DNA of 46,012 nt from a virus: the IMG/VR virus record IMGVR_UViG_3300042866_001605, positions 1 through 46,012 of that record. One strand, written 5' to 3'. The position numbers were made by a program, and so were the translations under genes. Position 1 is the first letter of the stretch. The number at the start of each line of letters is the position of its first letter. Below, piece after piece: positions 25,383 to 37,600 of the stretch. The notes beneath the pieces are model-generated. The model worked only from the letters and a program-made list of their open reading frames with translations, had not been told where the DNA came from and ran no database searches.

Positions 25383-26995
25383 TATGACCAGCAGATGATT
25401 GTGTAGTCGTAGCCAATATCGGTGGTATTTTGCGGACTACTACCGGTGAATTGGAAGTTAACCGTGTATTGAAGCGTAGGGATGAGCCCCGACTGGCCCC
25501 AGGACTGGCTTGCTGGGATGCTACTAACGATGTTATCAATGACCCGAGTAGAAGCCAAACTGTTGGAGTATGTTGTCAAGCTATATCCGCCTGGTGCGGA
25601 AAGATTGAGCTGGGGTTCCACTACCGGAGTATTTCCGATCGGGGAGTTTAGACTGACATCAACCGTGATGAAGAATGCTACCGTTCCGAGAGGCAGATTA
25701 ACACTGCCATATGTCACCGTATTGGGATAGCTTCCCTGAGCCATCACGTAGACTTCGCCATTCGGGTTGCTGGCGATGATTGTCGGAGCGCCAGCGGGAC
25801 CAGCGGGTCCCGTCAAACCTTGAGGTCCCTGTGGTCCCTGAGGGCCAACGGGTCCAGCAGGGCCTGTGGCGCCGGCGCCTCCTGTGGCACCAGTCGGTCC
25901 GGGCAAACCTTGAATCCCCTGAGGTCCCTGTGGGCCAGTGGCACCGGTCGGTCCAGCAGGTCCCTGAGGGCCAACTGCACCAGCGGGGCCTGCGGGTCCG
26001 GGAATGCCTTGCACACCCTGAGGCCCCTGAATCACACCGGCATCGTTCCAAACTGTGCCATCATAAATCCACAGCGTGTTGGTGGCGGTGACAGTGTAAG
26101 CGTCGCCCTGAGTTGCGGAAGTGGGGAGGTCGGCGGATGTGGCAACAGTCCCCAAGAAGTTGAAACCGGGACCCGGCTGTCCAGCTGGTCCAATGGGGCC
26201 TGGAACACCCTGAGGGCCTTGAGTTCCCACGGGGCCCTGAGGTCCAGTAGGGCCCGAGCCGCCGATCGGACCAACAGGACCCTGTGGGCCCGGAGGACCT
26301 TGTGGGCCGATCTTCTCGGCGTAGATCGTCTCGTCAACGATCTCGGCGATGGTCCAAGAGGAATACAGTTGCCGAACAGTCCCGGTGTTAGTATTGCCCC
26401 CACCAGTTCCCGTGATCCTGACTTTGATACTTACATCTTGTGTGGGCGCGTAGATGAAGCTAATGGTTGGAACTGAGTTTTGGGCGTCTACTACGGGTGG
26501 GTCTTGACCGGTTTCAGTAGCCCGGATGTTCAAGTTGTTAATGCTTTCGCCAGGAAGGAGCCCTGCATTAGTGCTGGCATTGACGAGGGTGAACTGAATA
26601 AAGTTCTGCGCGTTGGCGATAAAGTTCACACCAACAGTTAGATCGATCTGATATGCGCGCCCTCCTGTCAATTGCACCGAAGTGCCGTTAGTCAAGGAGA
26701 GGCCCAAAGCAGTGGCGGCACCCCAAGTTGTGATGTCGTCCAGGTAGCCTAGAGAATCCTCAGTCTCGATATAGCAAGAGATGTAGGAAGGTGGTGCAGG
26801 AACCGGGATCGGTGGCGGAACGTAGGGAGTGATCTGACCACCACCGCGGACCCACGCCAGCAACTGCTGTGTCAGAGGGCTCTCAAACTGGTTCGGGTAG
26901 ACGATCGCTGTGGTGGCGTCGACGTAGGTGACTTGAACCGCTGACTGATTCGTACTGTAGACGTACGCGGCTGTGGAGATTGCAGGCAGCGACAT
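25382..26995 (-). CDS. Collagen-like tail fibre
   Basis: 537 residues. The N-terminus ([24 protein letters not shown] ... [17 protein letters not shown]) matches the module in the 307-residue collar fibre. Two Gly-X-Y blocks (about residues 228-277 and 322-400) flank a small beta domain [19 protein letters not shown] ... [11 protein letters not shown]. The C-terminal about 130 residues are a beta-rich globular tip with no known motif. Phage collagen-like stretches form rigid triple-helical shafts. Coupled to the collar gene after it by TAATG. Confidence 0.82.
   Translation of the reverse strand: MSLPAISTAAYVYSTNQSAVQVTYVDATTAIVYPNQFESPLTQQLLAWVRGGGQITPYVPPPIPVPAPPSYISCYIETEDSLGYLDDITTWGAATALGLSLTNGTSVQLTGGRAYQIDLTVGVNFIANAQNFIQFTLVNASTNAGLLPGESINNLNIRATETGQDPPVVDAQNSVPTISFIYAPTQDVSIKVRITGTGGGNTNTGTVRQLYSSWTIAEIVDETIYAEKIGPQGPPGPQGPVGPIGGSGPTGPQGPVGTQGPQGVPGPIGPAGQPGPGFNFLGTVATSADLPTSATQGDAYTVTATNTLWIYDGTVWNDAGVIQGPQGVQGIPGPAGPAGAVGPQGPAGPTGATGPQGPQGIQGLPGPTGATGGAGATGPAGPVGPQGPQGPQGLTGPAGPAGAPTIIASNPNGEVYVMAQGSYPNTVTYGSVNLPLGTVAFFITVDVSLNSPIGNTPVVEPQLNLSAPGGYSLTTYSNSLASTRVIDNIVSSIPASQSWGQSGLIPTLQYTVNFQFTGSSPQNTTDIGYDYTIICWS
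25793..26032 (-). repeat. Collagen-like Gly-X-Y block 2
   Basis: About 80 residues of uninterrupted or near-uninterrupted Gly-X-Y, rich in GPQGPQ and GPAGP triplets. The first block is at 26167-26313. Confidence 0.85.
26167..26313 (-). repeat. Collagen-like Gly-X-Y block 1
   Basis: About 49 residues of Gly-X-Y triplets ([14 protein letters not shown] start) before the small beta domain in the collagen-like fibre. Confidence 0.85.
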
Positions 26996-26997
26996 AA

Positions 26998-28563
26998 TCA
27001 GAGCTTAATGATGGGCAGAAGTGCGATGTTCTTCGGACGAGTTTCCGTTCCACCGGTTTCGCTGATAGCTTCGCCGCCTCCCTGAGGAATGGGGGTCACG
27101 TTACCAGCCGAGCTCCTTTGTCCAGTTTGCTGCTGGTCCGTATTAGGTGCGAGCACACCTCTGACATCCTTGAAATTAGCGACGTAATCGCAAGTGCTGA
27201 GGGTTAGTGTGTGCCGGTGAGTGCCAAAGCTGTCGTTTTGGTAGGAGCCAAAAACTCGCGCGTTATCGACACCTCCCGAAGATCGGTTGTCCCAACCACG
27301 AACGAACTGACCACGAAGATCGGGGACTTGGAATTGAGTGGAAGGAACTGTGAGTCCCGTGTAAATGCGGCCAATCGCCGCGTAAAGACTTGGATAGGTG
27401 GCCGTGTTGAGCACCGCGCCGTTGCAGTAGAGCCAACCCGCAGGTGCTGTGTTTCCGGCGAACCACTGAACGGTGCCAGAGGGAAGGAAGCCTGGAGGGA
27501 CTGGATCGGCCGCTAGAACGCCCGAACTGGTGATGTTCAAGCCCTGACCGACGATAACTCCACCTATGGCGCCATTGGTCGCCGGTTGGACGAATATGGT
27601 ACCATCGCCAACGACAGAGAGACCGGCGCCAGGCTTCACCCCACCGATTGAGCCGCTGGTGGCCGAAGCGAGGCCGATGGTGCCGGTGGTCGTAATCGGA
27701 CCGCCTGTGATTCCATTTCCTGTTTGAATCTGCGTGACGGTACCTGTTCCGGCGCCCGCCATATTGATCGTGCCATCGGGATCGATGGTGACGTTAGTTC
27801 CCGGTTTAACACCGCCAATCTCACTAGCGGAGGCTGGCTTCAGAAGTAGAGTCCCTTGGGTTGTGATCGGTTGACCGTCTGAGGTGGTCAGGCCAGTGCC
27901 CGCATCGATCTTGGTAACCGTACCGCCCTGTCCCGCATTGATTGCGCCAGCGCCAGCGATTTGGACCCAGAGTTTCTCCGGGCCACCGTCATTGAATAGG
28001 ACGAATAGGGAGCCAGTGTCATCGTTCCACCACAGAGTTCCCGCAGCGGTGATGGACGGGTTGGGTTGTTGGTCGGAGATGATGACGGCTCCGCCGCCAC
28101 CCGAACCGCCAGCACCCACCTGCACCCACTGCCGGCCGTTGGGGTCCTCATAGAGGACGTACATCTCCCCGTTGTAGTCGTTCCACCAGAGTGCGCCTTC
28201 AGGGTAGGCTTCCAGATCTGGTGGAGTGGTCTGAACCACAACTTTGGCGAAACCTTGCTCCGAGGGGTCACAATCGGCCCAGATAACGCCGGTCCAGATT
28301 TTGAGTGTCTGGGCGTTGACGTCGAACCAAAGTTCACCCTTGGAGTTGCCTACCGAGCCGACCGCGTTGGTGTTCGGAGGGGTTGTCCCTACAAAGCAAG
28401 GGCCGATCTTGGTGAGCAGCCCATTGCTATTGGCGAAGAATAGCCCCGGTTCTCCTGCGTCGATATTGACTGCTGGCTGTCCCGCTAGCAGCTGAGTGGG
28501 ATCCGGACGGTCATTAGGGACACTGGACCGGAGTAATTGAATCTGAGTTGCAGAAACAGCCAT
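26998..28563 (-). CDS. Large tail-collar fibre
   Basis: 521 residues. The N-terminus ([22 protein letters not shown] ... [13 protein letters not shown]) resembles the first residues of the 3,164-aa protein, so both may dock to the same virion site. Two GELWFDVN / [16 protein letters not shown] modules and PDGTL-type repeats follow. The collar domain is [21 protein letters not shown] ... [15 protein letters not shown], and the C-terminal is [16 protein letters not shown]. Unlike its relatives it has no HxH array, only HRHTL. Confidence 0.82.
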   Translation of the reverse strand: MAVSATQIQLLRSSVPNDRPDPTQLLAGQPAVNIDAGEPGLFFANSNGLLTKIGPCFVGTTPPNTNAVGSVGNSKGELWFDVNAQTLKIWTGVIWADCDPSEQGFAKVVVQTTPPDLEAYPEGALWWNDYNGEMYVLYEDPNGRQWVQVGAGGSGGGGAVIISDQQPNPSITAAGTLWWNDDTGSLFVLFNDGGPEKLWVQIAGAGAINAGQGGTVTKIDAGTGLTTSDGQPITTQGTLLLKPASASEIGGVKPGTNVTIDPDGTINMAGAGTGTVTQIQTGNGITGGPITTTGTIGLASATSGSIGGVKPGAGLSVVGDGTIFVQPATNGAIGGVIVGQGLNITSSGVLAADPVPPGFLPSGTVQWFAGNTAPAGWLYCNGAVLNTATYPSLYAAIGRIYTGLTVPSTQFQVPDLRGQFVRGWDNRSSGGVDNARVFGSYQNDSFGTHRHTLTLSTCDYVANFKDVRGVLAPNTDQQQTGQRSSAGNVTPIPQGGGEAISETGGTETRPKNIALLPIIKL

Positions 28564-28604
28564 ATGTAGTTCTAATTACCAGGCGGAGTGTTGTCTATTG
28601 GGGT

Positions 28605-28614
28605 GGTTTTACCC
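28605..28614 (-). promoter_or_regulatory. GGGTAAAACC element before the collar-fibre operon
   Basis: GGGTAAAACC on the minus strand contains the TAA stop of the 3,164-aa gene and lies 41 nt before the ATG at 28563. It would start the five-gene collar/collagen operon, 28563 to 22750. Confidence 0.5.
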
Positions 28615-31600
28615 GAAGCCAATGGAGTAGAAGGTGGCTCCAGCCGGAGGCGCTTCAGAGAAGTTGATGGTGTCGCCGGTAGTTGTGTAAGCGTCGTTGG
28701 CGCTCTGAACGATACCACCAACCACAATCATCACGTAATGTGACGCTTTGGGAGCGAATGGCGCACCACCTGACAGCATCTGGAATGCAGTCTTAGATCC
28801 ATCGAAAGGTGCGTCCAAGTTGACCAACTTGACGTCCACTCCACCTCCGCCACCGCCGGAGGCGTTCAGGGTTCCATCGGGTTCGATGGTGAGGTTTTGA
28901 CCCACCTTGATGCCGCCCAACTTCGTTGGGGAGGCGATGTCCAAGGAGAGGGCACCGTTGGATCCAAGGATCAGACCCACATTCGGTTGAACGAACACGC
29001 CACCGAGATCGGTCGAGGTTGCGGGACCGAGGGTGATGTTGCAGGTTCTTCCACCTGGTGAAGGACCAGTATTGGTGACACTGATTCCGTCGGCGGCAGT
29101 GGCAGTGATGTTTGTGAACGAGTTCTCCGCCTTGACTTCTAGTTCAGCGATACCGGCCTGAACGTTTGTGGCGGCTAGTCCTGCCACAGGGCTCAGACTG
29201 ACGTTCACAGCGGCGATGGCCGTATTCTCGAAGTCGATGGTGACCCAAGCGGCTTGGGAACCCTGCTCCTTCTCCACAACGAACCAGTCGCCGGACTGCA
29301 CGCCTGTTGGAGGGATAACGGCGCCCGGAGGTCCAATGACACCAGCGTTAACAACCAGCAGGTAGTAGTTGTCCGGCAATCCACTCGCGACAGGGGCTTG
29401 AGCTCCCACCGTAAGGTAGGCGGAGCCAGCTGGAGTGACGGAGGCGACTACACCAGTGCGAGAGTTGTATGTGCCCGCTAGAACGTTGGCTCCAGTCAGG
29501 GCCGCGATCTTGGCATTGAGCTGGGAGGCGGCAAACTGGGTCAGGGCGAGATCTTCGGAGTTGCCAGTGACATCGCTAGTGAGCTGGGTGACACCCACGG
29601 TACCGACATTCGCCCTCAGAGTGGAGAGGGTGAGTCGTGTTCCGTCGTTGGATGTGGTGACCGGTGGCGAGATCTGGGCGACCATACCTCCAGCGCCAGC
29701 GATGGTGCAGAACTCCACACGGTCCTGAACTTGAAGTTCCAGCGCTTCGAGAGCGAGTTGAACGGTGTTCGCCGATGTGATTCCTGGAATCAACGGATCG
29801 ACGACGATGTCACGTGCGAAGATGCTTCCACCACCCTCAGCATTGAGGGTTCCATCGGGATCGATTGTCAGATTACGACCGACCTTGACGCCGCCGAGCT
29901 GCGTCGTGGACGCGATCGCCAATGACAGGGAACCGTCGCCGCCCAACAGGATTCCTGTGGAGGGACCCTGAACGAACACACCGCCAAGATCCACCTGTGT
30001 GGCTGGACCCAAGCGAATGGAGGCCGTTCTGCCGGTAAACGACTGAGGGGAGATCGTGACGGAGAGGGAGTCTGCTCCAGGTGCGTTGAGGTCTGTGATG
30101 GACTTTTCAGCCTTGATCTCCAGCTCCTGGATGCCGGTCTGCACGTTGGTGGCAGCGAGACCCGGAACGGTCGATAGGGAGACTTGGATTGCAGTGACGG
30201 CCTCATTCTCGAAGTCGATCGTGATCCACGCGGCTGGGAAAGTCGGCGTGTTCTCAACCACGAACCAATCACCGGACTGAACTCCAGTGACTGGGATGGT
30301 GGCACCCGGAGGACCTTGATTTCCGCTCTTAACAACCAGCAGATAGTAGTTATCGGGGAGACCCGACGCCGCGGGAGCCTGCTGATTGACTCGGAAGTAC
30401 GGGGTACCTGCGGGCGTGACCGTTACCACACGACCTGTGCTGGAGTCGTAAGTACCCGCGAGGACGTTTCCTCCAGTGATCGCTTCGATCTTGGAGTTGA
30501 GTTGAGCGGCCGCCTTCTGGGAGAGGGCGAGAACTTCGGAGGTTCCAGTGAAGTCGTTCGTTAGGGTCGTGAATCCTTGGACACCGATCGTCGCGATAGT
30601 TGGCGTCAGGGTGATCGTGGTGCCCTGGTTTGAAGTCAGTGAGGGAGCCGAGACGCTAGCTTGCAAACCAAGACCGTCCACTCTACAGAATTCCACTCGG
30701 TCCTGAGCCTGAAGCTCGATGGCTTCGAGAGCCTCCTGGACCGTGCGAGCACCGTCGATGCCAGGGATCCTAGTGATAGTGATACCTGAGGCGGAACCAG
30801 AACCATCAGCGCTGAGGATTCCATCAGCGTCGATCACCAGACCCTTACCGACACGGATACCACCGATGTGCTCGGCGGTGGCTGGTGCCACTGAGAGTCC
30901 GCCTGAGGTACTCAGGTTGAGACCGACATACGGACCGATGAACACACCGCCGATATCACTCGAAGTGGCCGGGTTTAGGGCGACTGTGGCTCTTTCGAGA
31001 ACACCAGGGGTGTAAGCTGTGGAAGTAACGGTGATTCCGTTGTTGCCGGCGGTGAGATTACCAACCGCATTCCAAAGAACTTGAGCTACCTCGGTGAAGC
31101 CAGACTGAACATTGCTAGCGCCAAGTCCAGACACCGGGGCCAAATACACGTTGGCGGCGACAACATCGCGGTTCTCGAAGTCGATTAGGATCCACTCGGG
31201 AACACCGATGTCATCCTGAACGATAAACCAGTCACCGGACTGTGCCCCGGTAGCTGGGACTACCGCTCCCGGAGGTCCCTTATCACCGGAGACGATGATG
31301 ATCACGTAGTAATTGTCGAGATCCGAACGAGCGGCGGGAGGAGTGCGACCCGCACGGAATCCCTTAGCGAAACCAGCGGCGGTGGTGGTAACCATGAAGC
31401 CGGTCGAGGCGTTGTAGGTACCGGCGAGGATGTTGACTCCAGTCAGGGCATCCACTTTGGCGTTGAGCACCGACAGAGCGAACTGAGTCGGGGCGATAGT
31501 CTCCGAGGCGCCCGATGGGTCATTGGTGAGTCGAACGATACCTGGCGCGGTGATCGATGCCGGCGCCAATCCGAGGTTGAGAGTGGTCCCGTCGTAAGAT

Positions 31601-34600
31601 GTGGGTGTTGGAGGAGTGATGTCGATGATCAATCCTTCGGTCGTCGCCTTAACAAACTCGATGCGATCCTGAACCTGAAGCTCAATAAGCTCGAATGCCT
31701 GTTGCGCGTTGCGTGCCTGCTCGATGCCACCGATGACGGGATCGATGATAACATTGCGAGCGAAGGGCTCGGCGCCACCCTCGGCGTTTAGCACGCCCTC
31801 AGGAGTGATGGTGAGATTATCACCCACCTTGATGCCACCAAGCTGAGTGGCTGAGGCGACTTTCAGTGAGATTCCACCGATGGCATCTAACGCGATGCCG
31901 TTCGAGTTGGGAGTCGGGACATAGACGGCACCGAGGTCGAAGGCGGAAGCCTTATTCAGGGTCAGCGCCACATTGAGTCCGGTTCCCACCACTGGAGCAG
32001 TAGTTGTGACGGTGATGCCGTCATTGGTGGAGGTGATGACATCGACACGATTCCACAGCGCGGTCGCTTCCTGCTCCAGAGCGGTCTGAACATTGGAGGC
32101 GGAGATTCCCGGAATCGGTGTTACGGCTACGAGTGCGGCGGTGGTGTTCCGATTCTCGTAGTCGATGCAGAACCACTCGGCGGCTTGACCAGGCTCCTTC
32201 TGAACGATGAACCAGTCGCCAGGCTGCACGAAGACGGTTGGGATAATCGCGCCCGGAGGCCCCTTATCACCACCGATGGTCACGATGACGTAGTAGTTAT
32301 CGGGGACGGCGGAAGCTGCGGGTGCTTGCTGTCCGGCGACGAAGCCAGCAAGACGTCCAACGACGGTGGGCTGAACCACGACTCCTCTCGCGGAGTCGTA
32401 AGTGCCGGCCAAGATGCTCGATCCAGTGAGAGCCTCGACCTTCGCATTCAACCCGGCAATAGCGGCTTGGGTGCAGACCAGAGACTGGGATGTGCCAGTG
32501 ACATCATTAGTCAATTGGACGATGCCCTTCTGAGTCAGGTCAGCGTAGGCTACGGCGATCTTCGCCGTGGTGCCGTCCACACCCGGAACAACGGGGGAGA
32601 CTGTGCAAGTGATACCGTCGGAATCCGCCAGAACGAACTCCACACGATCCTGTACCTGATTCTCGATGCCCTGGAGGGCTTCCTGAACGTTGGCTGCGGT
32701 CTCAATACCCACGATGGGTGTCCGCATCAGGACCTCATCGGAGTAGACTGTGGCTGCGTCAGTAGCGTTTAGTGTGCCGTCCGGGTCGATCTGAAGATTC
32801 TTACCGACCTTGATGCCGCCGAGTGTGGTAGGCGAGGCGATCTTCAGCGAGATTCCGCCCGCTTGGGAGAGGAGGATGCCTCCGTCCGTCGTCTGAGGGA
32901 CAAAAAGACCACCGATGTCGGTCTCACTGGCTGGATTGAGCTGGAGGGTTACGTCACGTCCAGTGCCGGGTTGCGGGTCGCTGATCGTGACGGTGATAGC
33001 GTCATTGAGGCTTGTGACATTGTCGACCGCTTCCCAGAGTTGACCAGCCAGTTCCTCGATGCCGGTCTGCACATTGGATGCGGCAAGACCCGGAACTTGA
33101 GCCAGCGACACGAGAACGGCGGCGGTGGTCCTATTATCGAAGTCGATAGTGACCCACTCGGCGGTGCCCGCATCCTTCTGTACGATGAACCAGTCGCCGG
33201 GCTGAACACCTCGTGGAGGGATTGGAGCGCCCGGAGGACCGTTAGAACCGCCAGTTACGACGATGACGAAATAGTTGTCAGGGACGATGTCGGCTGGGGG
33301 TGCAGGTTGTCCGACCTTGAAGTTGTGAATTGAGCCGGCCACAGTCACAGTGACCATCAGTCCAGTCAGGGCGTCGTAGGTGCCTGCCAGCACATTAACG
33401 CCGATCAGTGCCTGAATCTCAGCCTCCAAAATCGATCCAGCGCGCTGCGTGATGGCCAATTCCTCGGAGGTTCCTGTCAGGTCGTTCGTCAGCTGAACGA
33501 TACCCCTCTGTGAGGTATTGGCGTAGTCCAGTCCGAGAAGCAGCGTGGTTCCATCATTGGAAGCCTCGAGATTTTCAGGTAGAGTGGTAGGTGTGACAAC
33601 CTCCACCTGCAGACCCTCCGTTGTGGGGACAACGAATTCGATACGATCCTGAACCTGAAGCTCGATGAGTTCGAGGGCGGACTGAACATTGGTCGCGTTC
33701 TCAATACCAGGGATGGGTGGTTCCACTCCCACGAGTGACGCGACGGTGTTTCTGTTGTCGTAGTCGATGAGGATCCAAGCGGGTGTAGTTCCAGCATCGG
33801 ATTGTGCGATGAACCAGTCACCAGGTTGAACACCGGTTGGCGGGATGACTGTCCCAGAAGGACCCTTATTGCCGCCGGTGATGACGATGACGTAGTAGTT
33901 GTCGATGTCAGTGCTGGCCGCAGGCACATTTTGGCCGACTACGAATCCCTTGGCGGCACCCGCGGGTGTCACGTAAATCAGGGTTCCTGTGGTGCAATTG
34001 TAGGTACCAGCCAGAACGCTGCTTCCGCCCAACGCTTGGATTTCGGATTGCAACTCGGCGAGGGCCGCCTGCACGTTGTTGGCGACTACACCGACGATCG
34101 GTGTGACAACAACTTCCTTAGCCTCCAGTCCACTGACCGTGAGGGTCCCATCGGCGGAAGCGGACAGGTACTTGCCCACTTTAACGCCACCAAGCTGCAC
34201 GTCGTTAGCTGGGAGCAGGGAGATGGTACCCGACACGTAGATCGGTCCGCCCGTCAGACCGGTTCCTGTGAAGATGCTGGTGACGGTTCCGGTGCCACCG
34301 CCGCCGCCGCCTCCGCCACCACCGCCTCCACCACCAGTCGTGGCGGCGTCATCACCGAGGATGGAGGATGTCGTTCCTGAGGGACGTCCCGTGGAAAGCT
34401 GTTTCACGCTCCCCTTGGACACGATGTTGCCGAGCTCGTCTGTGCCCGTGGCCGTCAGCTCGCCGCCCCACATCAGGGTGGCCAGATAGTCGAAGTACTG
34501 CTTCAGTGGGATTTGGTTCCTCTCGTAGACCGGGAGACCCTTCGAGAATTGGATCGTTCCGCAGCTGTGGAAAGAGTGAGAGGTGGCGGACAGGAAGGAG

Positions 34601-37600
34601 TTGGTTGCCAGTTGAAGTGGCCAGGGGCCCGTGGCCGTAGCGTAACCCTTCTGGGGATTAGGTTCCGCTGAGATCTCCTGAACGGAGATGTTCCGTCGAC
34701 CCACTTCACGGGGTTGGAGCAGGGACTCGATGTCCTTGTCCTCGTAGCCCATGACCTGGAGGAAGCGGGACATGGCCGCCTTGGATGGAGCCCAGAAGAA
34801 GTCGTAGTCTTCCGCATTGACGACCGTATTCTCCTTCTGGAGCTGCATCGAGGAGCCAGAATCCCAGTCCTGTGTAGTCTCGGTGTTGTAAAGACCGCGG
34901 ATCATCCCCAGAGTCTTATTCGCCACATCGATCGCCAAGATCTGGACGTATTCGATGCGACCCGGGTACTTGGTGTTGGTGATGGACATCACCACGAACT
35001 CTTTCGCTGGGTCCGGGATCTTGGAGACGTCGTTGACGGTTACTGTGGTCTGGTCTGGAAGGAGAATCTCAGTGGTGTCCGTGACCACTTCACGAACTGG
35101 AACATCGTAGCGCAGCAGACCCTTGCTGGGTGTGCCATTATCCAGATTGACCGCATTCTCAAGGAAGTAGTTCTCCGCAGCGGCGGAATCACCACGGAAG
35201 TAGGTTCCGGTGGGATACTGTTCGCGGAATGGGTCAGGTGCGTAGAGGCCTTGGAAAGTGTCCGCCACGGGCACCTGAATCTCCGTGGAGAAGGTGATGG
35301 CCCAAGGAGAGTCGGTCTGCTGGGGGTTGAGTTTGATCGCCCCGGTGGGTGTCAGTGCACCATTGAAATATACGCCGTCCCAGTCATTGTTCGCAGCCGC
35401 GTACCAGTTCCTATCGGCGAACGTGACGTAGCTTCCGTGAGCGTTATCCAGCACCGGCTCCCAAGGACGCGCGGCGTCACAGAGTTGGAAGGCGGTGTAG
35501 TAAGTGGAGCCATCTACACGGTTGAGAAGGACTTCATTTAGGGTGGGTGAATCCCCCTCTTCCTTGCTCTCGTTGAAAGCCACTTGGAACACACGACCCC
35601 AGCCCCCAGTGGGTCCCGGATCCAGCTGCACACCTGGTTTGTACAGGACAGCTCCGGTGCTGGCCTGATTCAGGTGGAGGATCTTACCGGCTGTGGGAGC
35701 GAGGTGAGTGGTGGTGGAATTCCCCAGGATCATCGAGTAGATCCGATCTCGCAGTGGTCGTGGATCCGACCAACGGGAGATGTAGGGAGCCCAGGCTTCC
35801 AGACCCGGGATGGTCGTGGAGGTTCCGTATGGGAAACCCGAGTCTTTCGCACGAATTCTCAGTGTGCACTTCCCATCCTGGGAGAAGATGACCGTCGGCA
35901 AACCGTCACGGATCAGGATGCCTCTGTACTCCTTATCGGCCGCGCTTCTTGCGTAAACAGCTGTGTCAGGCGCCAGAGAATAAGGCAGGATGTTGATCGG
36001 TTTGAATCCGGGAGCCAAGTTGATCAGCTGGACTTCGGGATTGGTGCTGTCCCGTTCGATGGAGACGATGGTGGCACCGAGGCTGAGTGTCAGCGAGGAA
36101 AGAGTGTCATTCTCCGTAACGGCCAGGGGTACACGAATGCCCTGGAAGATGAATCCGGTCTCCGAGGGCAGCGCTTCGGTCGTAAGTGTGCTCCTACCGA
36201 TTCGGTAGTAGCCCTCTGAGCGTAGAGCGTTGGAGCCAAAGTTGGAGGCGCAATTGGTGGCCGTGAGGTTACCACCGCCGTAGGACCAGAAACCGACCGC
36301 ACAACCAATGCTCCAGGACGAGTCGACTTGCGCGTAACCACGGTTGATGGCTCGAACAGCGAAGTGCCGGAAATCGTTGAAGAGATCGGGAACGCCGGTC
36401 GACTTATCGTTGAACTGCTCCGTGGAGTAGTAGTAGCGAATGTTGGTGATGTCGGTGGCGTTTAGGTACTCCAGCTGCGCCGCCTGACTGACAACACTCG
36501 GCGACTCGGGCCGCAGCGCTGACGGAATGCTCGCCCAAGTAGCGTACTGCAGGGTGTACCAACGCGTGATACGATTACCGATCTCATCCTGGAGGGTGGT
36601 GTACACCTCGTAGGCGACGGGGTCATTCTGAAGGGAGACGACACTGAAAGCGTCAGCGAGTGAGGAGCGGAAACCACTGGTGATATCGCCATTCACCTCC
36701 ATACCACACATGCCGTAGTTCGAACGGACTGTGCAATTGATTACGTACGGCGAGCCATTGTTGGTGGAGTTGGACTCAGTACTCTGAAGCAGGGAGGCGG
36801 GCGTGTTGGCTACGACCACCGTCTCACCGGGATTGACCACCTCCGCCTGGTTCGTCTTACCGTTGAATGTGTCGGGGAAAGCCTTCTGGATGCGGATGTA
36901 GAAGTCGTTCAGCTCTGTCTCAGAGGCGGGATACACCGCACGGAGGCGGTTGTGAGAGCGACCGGGCCACTGGCACGTGGCGAGGATTCCCACCGTCTGT
37001 GGTGTAGCCGGGAGCTGAACCCGCGTGATGAAGTTGGCCTCAGTCTCACGGATGAAGGTGTAAGACAGGAGGAACGTGGTCGGTGTGATCGGATAGGTGT
37101 AGTAGAAACCGGGAGGCACACCTGCCGTGGTCCCACCCTGAATGGGACGTTGGTCGGCTCCAGCGGTGAACTGGAAGAACACACGATCGTTCAGACCGAA
37201 ACAGTGAGGCCTCGACGATACGAACACACCCTCACCGGCCTCACCGGCGATGATGTCGGAGACGTTGATGAGTGGGTTCTTATCTCGGAACGAGAGGTCC
37301 TGTACGAGGGAGTTGCCGGTCCACTTGATGACGCCCGTGATGGGTTCATTCACTCCGGCCAGAGTGGTGGGGTTCTTATATGTCGGAACGTAGCTTGGGC
37401 GAAGCTCAACCTTCCGCAAGTCCATACCGATGATGGTGGTACCGCGGGGCAGGATGAGGCCGCCGGTCTCGGGGTTGAAGGTCTGCAGCGTCAGGACGTC
37501 GGGACGCGCCGCGTCGGAACCCTCAAAGCGAGTGTTGAATTCCGGAATGATGTCCGGGTTGTTGGGATTGACGAGGGGCAGACCCGGGCCGTTGTAGACG